DNA of 5,525 bases. It comes from an uncultured Eubacteriales bacterium. Lineage in GTDB: Bacteria; Bacillota; Clostridia; Oscillospirales; CAG-272. The stretch spans positions 68,436 to 73,960 of the forward strand of contig CAJUIQ010000006.1 in assembly GCA_910586545.1 (NCBI GenBank), written 5' to 3'. Position numbers and translations under genes: made by a program. Under the pieces are notes generated by a model, which searched no databases, had not been told where the DNA came from, and worked only from the letters and a program-made list of their open reading frames with translations. Below, in pieces: positions 1-3,209 of the stretch (position 1 is its first letter; each line of letters starts with the position of its first letter).

Positions 1-596
1 TTAATAAAAAGAACATATCTGCTGTACCGACCCGGATTTTCATAGAGCTTACCGTCTGCAAGTTCCAATATAAAATCCCGTGCGGCATACGGAGATGTTT
101 CCACTACTCTGTTGTGGACATCATAAAATTTTGCATAAAATACACATTCACTTTCCCATTTCTTGTTCCATCGGTCGATCACAGGATTCCATAGCATTGC
201 CGTAAAGCTTTTCGGCGGTTTATTGACGTATTGTTCTACGCCCGCTATGATTCCCTCCAGATGCGTGTCCAGTATATACGCAATCAGTTCTGCCTCCGTT
301 GGTATCTTCTCCATAGATAAGGACTGCCACAACGACGCTTCCTGTTCCTCTATATAGGTGTGCAGACAAGCTTTAAACTTTCCAACGCCGCAGCCGCAAT
401 ATCTGCTAAACGCGGTTATAACGGAAACGGCGTTTAAACTGGTGTAATCGTACTGGGTAACGTAAGCAATAAATCTCTCCGCGTTTTGGACCTTATTATG
501 GCTGTCATAAAAGAAGCCATAGTGTTTTTGGCTCTCCGCCTTCACAAGAATGTCGATACAATTTTGAATGCATGCATCCGTGCTTTTTCTGTTCAT
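1..596 (-). CDS. Hypothetical protein, N-terminal 198 residues (C-terminus beyond window)
   Basis: I do not recognise this gene. Reading leftwards from an ATG at 596-594, the frame stays open for 198 codons and leaves the window without a stop, so the true length is unknown. The start is supported by an AGGGG ribosome binding site (608-604) 7 nt upstream. The protein appears soluble: no signal peptide or membrane segment is visible. It is rich in aromatic residues, with several Trp (W90, W136, W143, W147) and many Tyr. It has scattered cysteines, including a C-G-C-G stretch at residues 67-70 and C77; two close cysteines could bind metal, but no recognised zinc motif is complete. The middle (about residues 80-125) looks helical. 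Its transcript would cross a strong intrinsic terminator ending about 18 nt before the start codon, so expression may depend on read-through or antitermination. It points away from the ribosomal operon and is unlikely to be functionally tied to it. Confidence 0.75.
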   Translation of the reverse strand, partial: MNRKSTDACIQNCIDILVKAESQKHYGFFYDSHNKVQNAERFIAYVTQYDYTSLNAVSVITAFSRYCGCGVGKFKACLHTYIEEQEASLWQSLSMEKIPTEAELIAYILDTHLEGIIAGVEQYVNKPPKSFTAMLWNPVIDRWNKKWESECVFYAKFYDVHNRVVETSPYAARDFILELADGKLYENPGRYSRYVLFI

Positions 597-613
597 CCTT
601 CTTCCCCTTTGAT

Positions 614-656
614 AAAATAAAAAAGTCAAGCAGCCTTTTTCTGACTGCTTGACTTT
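614..656 (-). terminator. Intrinsic terminator directly upstream of the minus-strand gene
   Basis: Read on the minus strand, 656-643 pairs with 635-622 in a 14-bp stem (AAAGUCAAGCAGUC with GGCUGCUUGACUUU) around a 7-nt A-rich loop, followed at once by a U-rich tract (621-614). One pair is a U-G wobble that would be an A-C mismatch on the plus strand, so the minus strand is the RNA strand. It ends RNA arriving from the right, or acts as an attenuator for the gene starting at 596, whose ribosome binding site is only about 6 nt beyond the U tract. Confidence 0.85.
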
Positions 657-969
657 GCGGCGGTATTCCAGTGGTGGTGGGTGTGTAAAAGAAATACCGC
701 GCATCTATAAATCCGGCTCCGCCGTCCCCCGCACCTATCCCAAATCTCCAAACGGTGGACATCGAGAAAGGCTAAGAGGGCGGCATCATAGCCGAATAAG
801 CTAACTTCCGGAACAAAAACACGATCCGAAAGCGGAGAACTCTGGATTGTGGGCTATCGCTAAAAAGCGGCGCGTTGAAGTATGATGCATACATCAGCCA
901 ATCACACATTCGCCCACAGCACTTATCTATGTAGACTGACAGCATGCGCTAACAGCGCACTCCCGCCGC
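657..969 (-). other. Gene-free structured stretch, possible unidentified ncRNA or leader
   Basis: No credible protein gene lies here: the open frames are short, lack ribosome binding sites and run through hairpins. Inverted repeats are dense: 660-667 with 693-700 (8 bp, loop rich in GTGG repeats); 865-872 with 964-971 (8 bp, AAGCGGCG/CGCCGCTT) enclosing hairpins at 880-892 and 945-959; 849-854 with 912-917 (GTGGGC/GCCCAC), which would be a pseudoknot with the 865-971 helix. The stretch ends on the minus strand in the strong terminator at 656-614, so the simplest reading is a minus-strand RNA of 300 nt or more, or the 5' leader of the gene at 596. I found no convincing minus-strand promoter and cannot name a family. 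RNase P RNA and tmRNA signature sequences are absent. Confidence 0.35.
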
Positions 970-998
970 TTGACAAGTTATCTGTAATATGGTAAACT
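970..998 (+). promoter_or_regulatory. Sigma-A-type promoter of RNA copy C
   Basis: A perfect -35 box TTGACA (970-975), a 17-bp spacer and a moderate -10 box TAAACT (993-998). Predicted start is near 1005. The first helix of the putative RNA begins at 1004, the same relation between promoter and first helix as in copies A and B. The -35 box overlaps the right arm of the inverted repeat at 964-971. Confidence 0.6.
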
Positions 999-1003
999 AT
1001 TTC

Positions 1004-1190
1004 TGCCGCAGAAGTGACTTAGGTGTTGTTCGCACCAACCCTGAGTTCGGACATGAGAGGCGCCAACCTCTCATGCTCCGCTGTGGCGTTTGCTTTGCCC
1101 GAAAGATAACTCCGTTCACGGAGACTTTGCAGCAAAGCAATTTGTCAGTCTATTTGATTATAAGGACAACTCCGGTCTGGATCTGACAAA
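1004..1190 (+). ncRNA. Putative structured small RNA, copy C (diverged, three-way junction)
   Basis: By hand folding, 1004-1011 pairs with 1081-1088 (terminal helix). Inside are 1016-1028 with 1036-1047 (one bulged U, 7-nt loop UUCGCAC) and 1048-1060 with 1067-1080 (one bulged C, 6-nt loop CGCCAA), stacked with almost no spare bases. Downstream follow 1090-1098 with 1132-1140 enclosing a CTCCG/CGGAG hairpin (1110-1123), then 1141-1148 with 1183-1190. Several pairs are G-U wobbles only on the plus strand, which fixes the orientation. The UUCG-starting heptaloop followed by the CGCCAA hexaloop matches copies A and B, although the stems differ in sequence. The 3' end is unclear; the hairpin at 1224-1250 has only a weak U tract in this direction. 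The short reading frame across it (989-1186) has no ribosome binding site. Function and family unknown. Confidence 0.55.
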
Positions 1191-1211
1191 GTCTATCACA
1201 TCCTTTACGCT

Positions 1212-1250
1212 AAAATAAAAAAAGGAGCATGTGCAACAAACACATGCTCC
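1212..1250 (-). terminator. Intrinsic terminator, best on the minus strand
   Basis: A perfect 10-bp stem (GGAGCATGTG 1224-1233 with CACATGCTCC 1241-1250) around a 7-nt loop. On the minus strand it is followed by seven U, then A and four more U (1223-1212), a textbook terminator. On the plus strand it is followed only by CAAAAATTTT, so it may also slow or end copy C RNA, but less efficiently. Confidence 0.8.
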
Positions 1251-1272
1251 CAAAAATTTTGAAAGCTCTGCC

Positions 1273-1309
1273 TCCGGCAACTTAAACCTTTTTTTTGAAA
1301 AAAGGTTTA
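1273..1309. repeat. T-rich palindromic element, copy 1
   Basis: TCCGGC (1273-1278) followed by a 12-bp palindrome (1283-1294 with 1298-1309: TAAACC, six T, then the complement). A closely similar element lies at 1487-1524. Each copy precedes a promoter and RNA gene, so the element belongs to the unit that was duplicated. It may act as a weak terminator for the RNA upstream. Confidence 0.6.
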
Positions 1310-1318
1310 TACATCCTC

Positions 1319-1347
1319 TTGTAATGGGGAAATAGGTATGATATAAT
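1319..1347 (+). promoter_or_regulatory. Sigma-A-type promoter of RNA copy A
   Basis: -35 TTGTAA (1319-1324), 17-bp spacer, perfect -10 TATAAT (1342-1347). The predicted start near 1354-1355 lies just before the first helix of RNA A at 1356. The promoter sits inside an inverted repeat CTTGTAA/TTACAAG (1318-1324 and 1350-1356), which could bind a regulator. Confidence 0.7.
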
Positions 1348-1354
1348 ACTTACA

Positions 1355-1473
1355 AGTCGGTGCCGGGATTCCGGTTGGTGTGTATGTGTTCGTACCACAT
1401 ATGCATCAGGAGATGTTGAACGCCAATTCAACATTTCTGCCGACGTTCTTTTATGTCCTGCCGGAGGGACGGT
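1355..1473 (+). ncRNA. Putative structured small RNA, copy A (four-way junction)
   Basis: The 89 nt from 1356 to 1444 fold by hand into a four-way junction: P1 1356-1362 with 1438-1444; P2 1363-1366 with 1371-1374 (CCGG, loop GAUU); P3 1376-1388 with 1396-1408 (13 bp, loop UUCGUAC); P4 1410-1420 with 1427-1437 (11 bp, loop CGCCAA). Only two junction bases are unpaired. P1, P3 and P4 contain G-U pairs that would be A-C mismatches on the other strand, so the plus strand is the RNA. A conserved tail follows (1445-1473). A copy A-only helix (1458-1466 with 1486-1494) and the T-rich palindrome at 1495-1524 may mark its end. It is not a tRNA: there is no T-loop consensus and no CCA. The loop CGCCAA could also pair with UUGGUG at 1375-1380. 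Family and function unknown; a trans-acting sRNA is a guess. Confidence 0.6.
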
Positions 1474-1486
1474 ATTCAATTTTTGT

Positions 1487-1524
1487 TCCGGCGGCTAAAA
1501 CCTTTTTTGAAAAAAAGGTTTTAG
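1487..1524. repeat. T-rich palindromic element, copy 2
   Basis: TCCGGC (1487-1492), then a palindrome with arms 1495-1508 (CTAAAACC and six T) and 1511-1524. It resembles the element at 1273-1309 in both the TCCGGC lead and the stem. It lies between RNA copies A and B and may terminate A, although the U run is in the stem rather than after it. Confidence 0.6.
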
Positions 1525-1549
1525 AATCCCAAAAAACTTTATACGCCTC

Positions 1550-1578
1550 TTGTAATAGGGCCATAGGTATGATACAAT
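1550..1578 (+). promoter_or_regulatory. Sigma-A-type promoter of RNA copy B
   Basis: -35 TTGTAA (1550-1555), 17-bp spacer, -10 TACAAT (1573-1578). The -10 box differs by one base from the perfect box of copy A, so B is probably the weaker promoter. Predicted start near 1585-1586. Confidence 0.6.
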
Positions 1579-1585
1579 ACTTACA

Positions 1586-1704
1586 AGTCGGCGCCGGGAT
1601 TCCGGTTGGTGTGTATGTGTTCGTGGCACATATGCATCAGGAGATGTTGAACGCCAATTCAACATTTCTGCCGACGTTCTTTTATGTCCTGCCGGAGGGA
1701 CGGT
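1586..1704 (+). ncRNA. Putative structured small RNA, copy B (four-way junction)
   Basis: Same fold as copy A, shifted by 231: P1 1587-1593 with 1669-1675, P2 1594-1605, P3 1607-1619 with 1627-1639 (loop UUCGUGG), P4 1641-1651 with 1658-1668 (loop CGCCAA). In the 89-nt core it differs from A at only three bases: two in the P3 loop, and one in P1 that turns a U-G pair into C-G. The transcript may continue to the terminator at 1760-1786, giving about 200 nt. An opposing promoter (1720-1748) faces it. The plus-strand reading frame that spans A and B (1380-1751) exists because 231 is a multiple of three; it has no ribosome binding site. Confidence 0.6.
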
Positions 1705-1719
1705 GTTCTCTTGTCTATT

Positions 1720-1748
1720 ATCTTAGCATAATTATACAGACTTGTCAA
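1720..1748 (-). promoter_or_regulatory. Minus-strand promoter facing the small RNA cluster
   Basis: On the minus strand, -35 TTGACA (1748-1743), 17-bp spacer, -10 TAAGAT (1725-1720). Predicted start near 1713, reading leftwards through B and A to the minus-strand terminator at 1250-1212. This would give an antisense RNA of about 500 nt. No protein-coding frame with a ribosome binding site follows it. Confidence 0.5.
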
Positions 1749-1759
1749 TAGAAAAATTC

Positions 1760-1786
1760 AACCGCTGAACATCCAGCGGTTTTTAT
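1760..1786 (+). terminator. Intrinsic terminator after RNA copy B
   Basis: AACCGCTG (1760-1767) pairs with CAGCGGTT (1774-1781) in an 8-bp stem with a 6-nt loop, followed by more T (TTTTTAT across the stem end). It probably ends copy B RNA and insulates the str operon promoter about 150 bp downstream. The minus strand also has a short T run after the stem, so it may work in both directions. Confidence 0.75.
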
Positions 1787-1840
1787 GAAGTTTTTGCAGC
1801 GTTTTTTCCAAAAGCGACCGCTTCCAAAATTGTATAAAAA

Positions 1841-1856
1841 TTTCCCAATTGGGAAA
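1841..1856. promoter_or_regulatory. Perfect 16-bp palindrome upstream of the str promoter
   Basis: TTTCCCAATTGGGAAA is perfectly self-complementary and ends 79 bp before the -35 box of the str operon promoter. Its size and symmetry suit a dimeric DNA-binding protein, but I do not recognise the site. It has no loop, so it is a poor RNA hairpin. Nearby are two TTCCAAAA repeats (1806-1813, 1822-1829) and the imperfect palindrome AAGCGACCGCTT (1812-1823). Confidence 0.4.
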
Positions 1857-1935
1857 AATAAGGAATACATGTGAACCGTCGGACAAATTTTTTGTTGTGC
1901 AAAACAGAAAAATTTTATCATTTTAATTCACGATA

Positions 1936-1964
1936 TTGACAATGATATCACAAACTGCTATAAT
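1936..1964 (+). promoter_or_regulatory. Consensus promoter of the str operon
   Basis: Perfect -35 TTGACA (1936-1941), 17-bp spacer and perfect -10 TATAAT (1959-1964), with TGC just before the -10 (extended -10). The A/T-rich run at 1909-1930 just upstream resembles an UP element. Predicted start near 1971-1972. Such strength fits ribosomal protein genes. A second TATAAT at 1986-1991 lacks a matching -35. Confidence 0.88.
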
Positions 1965-1971
1965 GAATCGT

Positions 1972-2117
1972 ACGCGTTTTCAGGGTATAATTGTTTGTAT
2001 GCCCAAATATTTGTGCATATAGCAAGTGTATCCATATTATTTATTGCATATGATCGCAGCGCCTTACCGCCTGCGATTGTATATAAACATCCATCACCCA
2101 TTGAAAGGAGGAAGATC
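1972..2117 (+). promoter_or_regulatory. Structured 5' leader of the str operon
   Basis: A leader of about 146 nt with no gene. A 12-bp hairpin lies at 2048-2082 (ATATGATCGCAG with CTGCGATTGTAT, 11-nt loop CGCCUUACCGC); its two G-U pairs hold only on the plus strand. An earlier stem, GGGTAT/ATGCCC (1983-1988 with 1999-2004), competes with a TATGC/GCATA pairing just downstream. The hairpin is 22 nt before the ribosome binding site and has no U tract, so it is not a terminator. It could bind a ribosomal protein or protect the mRNA 5' end; neither is shown. Confidence 0.5.
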
Positions 2118-2534
2118 ATGCCAACCTTTAACCAGCTTGTAAAGCAAGGCAGAAAGGACAAGACATATAAGTCTAAAGCTCCTGTTCTGCAGCAGGGTTT
2201 CAACACGCTGAAAAACGCGCCTGTTGATCAGCACGCACCGCAGAAACGCGGCGTATGCACCAAGGTAACCACCACGACTCCGAAAAAGCCGAACTCCGCG
2301 CTTCGTAAGATTGCGAAAGTTCGTCTGTCCAACAGCATGGAGGCTACCTGTTACATTCCTGGTATCGGCCACAACCTGCAGGAGCACTCCGTTGTTTTGA
2401 TTCGCGGCGGACGTGTACGTGACCTGCCTGGTGTACGTTACCACATCATCCGCGGCACACTGGATACCCAGGGTGTAGCAAACCGTAATCAGGCTCGCTC
2501 CAAATATGGCGCGAAACGTGTGAAGAAGAAATAA
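2118..2534 (+). CDS. rpsL: 30S ribosomal protein S12
   Basis: S12 sits at the decoding centre of the 30S subunit and helps monitor codon-anticodon pairing. The protein is 138 residues and starts MPTFNQLV, the usual S12 start, with AAAGGAGG (2104-2111) 6 nt before the ATG; the in-frame ATG at 1995 lies in the leader and is rejected. Residues 28-40 carry the extra N-terminal insert common in Firmicutes S12 relative to the E. coli protein. Diagnostic blocks are PQKRGVCT (41-48), TPKKPNSALRK (54-64), GIGHNLQEHS (82-91) and GGRVRDLPGVRYH (97-109), with a basic C-terminus. The lysine equivalent to E. coli K43 is kept (K56), but the E. coli K88 position is arginine (R101). D102 matches the aspartate that is beta-methylthiolated in E. 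coli. First gene of the operon, 150 nt before rpsG. Confidence 0.98.
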   Translation: MPTFNQLVKQGRKDKTYKSKAPVLQQGFNTLKNAPVDQHAPQKRGVCTKVTTTTPKKPNSALRKIAKVRLSNSMEATCYIPGIGHNLQEHSVVLIRGGRVRDLPGVRYHIIRGTLDTQGVANRNQARSKYGAKRVKKK

Positions 2535-2566
2535 TCTTTTCACGCTAAATTCCTCGATTAAATAAA

Positions 2567-2626
2567 TTCAGCATTGGTGCTGAAGGTGAAAGGTGTTTAT
2601 ATACAACTGTCGCCTTCCGGCACAGT
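2567..2626 (+). promoter_or_regulatory. Two hairpins in the rpsL-rpsG spacer
   Basis: The spacer (2535-2684) is long for this operon. It holds TTCAGCA/TGCTGAA (2567-2584, loop TTGG) and a hairpin at 2606-2626 (ACTGT/ACAGT and GCC/GGC with one bulged C, loop TTCC). Neither has a U tract, so they are not terminators. In E. coli, S7 represses its own operon by binding the rpsL-rpsG spacer; a similar role here is only an analogy. RNA processing or stability is an alternative. Confidence 0.45.
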
Positions 2627-2669
2627 CGGGAATTCTATTTTCGAGTACCTGTGATAACATTTTTTAATG

Positions 2670-2676
2670 AAGGAGG
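2670..2676 (+). promoter_or_regulatory. Ribosome binding site that fixes the rpsG start
   Basis: AAGGAGG lies 8 nt before the GTG at 2685. The in-frame ATG at 2667 sits immediately before this motif, so it cannot be served by it and is not the start. Confidence 0.9.
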
Positions 2677-2684
2677 GAAGAAAA

Positions 2685-3155
2685 GTGTCGAGAAGAGGTC
2701 AGATTTCTAAAAGAGACGTTTTGCCGGATCCTTTGTATAATTCCAAGCTTGTAACCAAGCTGATCAACAACATTATGCTGGACGGCAAAAAGGGTGTTGC
2801 GCAGAAAATCGTCTACCAGGCGTTTGCCATCGTAGAAGAAAAAACGCAGAACAACCCCCTGGAAGTTTTTACAGAAGCTCTCGATAACGTAATGCCGGTC
2901 CTGGAGGTAAAGGCACGCCGTATTGGCGGTTCCAACTACCAGGTGCCCATGGAGGTTCGTCCTGAAAGAAGATTCACACTGGGTCTTCGCTGGATGACAA
3001 ACTTTGCAAGAAACCGTGGTGAAAAGACCATGGCTGAACGTCTTGCAGGTGAAATCATCGATGCAAAGAACAGCACTGGCGGAGCTTTCAAGAAAAAAGA
3101 AGAAACACACAGAATGGCAGAAGCAAACAAGGCCTTCGCGCATTACAGATATTAA
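2685..3155 (+). CDS. rpsG: 30S ribosomal protein S7
   Basis: S7 is a primary 16S rRNA-binding protein that nucleates assembly of the 30S head and contacts tRNA near the E site. The start chosen is GTG at 2685, giving 156 residues, the family's usual length. The N-terminus then reads (M)SRRGQISKRDVLPDP, the standard S7 start, followed by YNSKLV (18-23), DGKKG, the RRIGGSNYQVP block and the RPERR...LRWM block. The protein ends KAFAHYRY, as many S7 proteins do. An ATG start at 2667 would add six non-conserved residues that overlap the ribosome binding site. It sits 150 nt after rpsL and 54 nt before fusA, with no terminator between, and is presumably co-transcribed. No missing or unusual residues seen. 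Confidence 0.97.
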   Translation: MSRRGQISKRDVLPDPLYNSKLVTKLINNIMLDGKKGVAQKIVYQAFAIVEEKTQNNPLEVFTEALDNVMPVLEVKARRIGGSNYQVPMEVRPERRFTLGLRWMTNFARNRGEKTMAERLAGEIIDAKNSTGGAFKKKEETHRMAEANKAFAHYRY

Positions 3156-3156
3156 T

Positions 3157-3168
3157 CCCCGCGCGGGG
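3157..3168 (+). repeat. GC-only palindrome in the rpsG-fusA spacer
   Basis: CCCCGCGCGGGG begins two bases after the rpsG stop codon and can form a short GC hairpin (4 bp, loop GCGC). The downstream sequence CTGTGCCTTTTGTTT has only a broken T run 7 nt away, so it is at most a weak attenuator. It could set fusA levels relative to rpsG or block 3' decay. Confidence 0.35.
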
Positions 3169-3209
3169 CTGTGCCTTTTGTTTAGATTAGCAAGGAGAAT
3201 ATGTAACTT

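Larger units (their letters stand above)
1306..1473 (+). repeat. Direct repeat unit A (about 165 bp)
   Basis: Matches 1538-1704 at a distance of 231 bp. From 1318 to 1473 I count 7 differences in 156 positions (about 95% identity) and no gap; a single-base gap lies just before. The unit spans a promoter and a complete predicted RNA fold. Both copies end at ...GGGACGGT, after which the flanks diverge. Confidence 0.95.
1538..1704 (+). repeat. Direct repeat unit B (about 165 bp)
   Basis: Second copy of the unit at 1306-1473. Most differences fall in the promoter region (spacer 1557, 1561, 1562; -10 box 1575) and in the P3 loop (1625, 1626); one (1592) lies in the P1 helix. None breaks a predicted pair. 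Beyond 1704 the sequence no longer matches the flank of unit A. Confidence 0.95.

Noticed and set aside
505..762. Minus-strand open frame of 85 codons
   Set aside because: Runs through the terminator at 656-614 and overlaps the better supported gene at 596 in another frame; no ribosome binding site.
989..1186. Plus-strand open frame of 65 codons
   Set aside because: Begins inside the -10 region of promoter C, has no ribosome binding site and overlaps the folded RNA.
597..1215. tmRNA, RNase P RNA or SRP RNA in the folded region
   Set aside because: The conserved RNase P core sequences, the tmRNA ends and tag frame, and the SRP apical loop motif were looked for on both strands and not seen.
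1356..1444. tRNA or tRNA-like gene suggested by the cloverleaf shape of copies A and B
   Set aside because: No T-loop consensus, no anticodon-loop features, 13-bp and 11-bp arms, and no CCA or discriminator pattern.
1306..1704. CRISPR array or insertion sequence
   Set aside because: Only two long direct repeats, no short regular repeat-spacer pattern, no transposase and no terminal inverted repeats with target duplication.
1380..1751. Plus-strand open frame of 123 codons with an internal repeat
   Set aside because: No ribosome binding site; it exists because the 231-bp repeat period is a multiple of three, and it runs through RNA helices, a palindrome and promoter B.
2574..2603. Internal promoter before rpsG (TTGGTG, 18 bp, TATATA)
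   Set aside because: Weak -35 match, overlaps a hairpin arm, and the str genes are normally co-transcribed.
2667..2684. Upstream ATG start for rpsG
   Set aside because: It precedes the AAGGAGG motif and adds residues absent from S7; the GTG at 2685 has ideal spacing.
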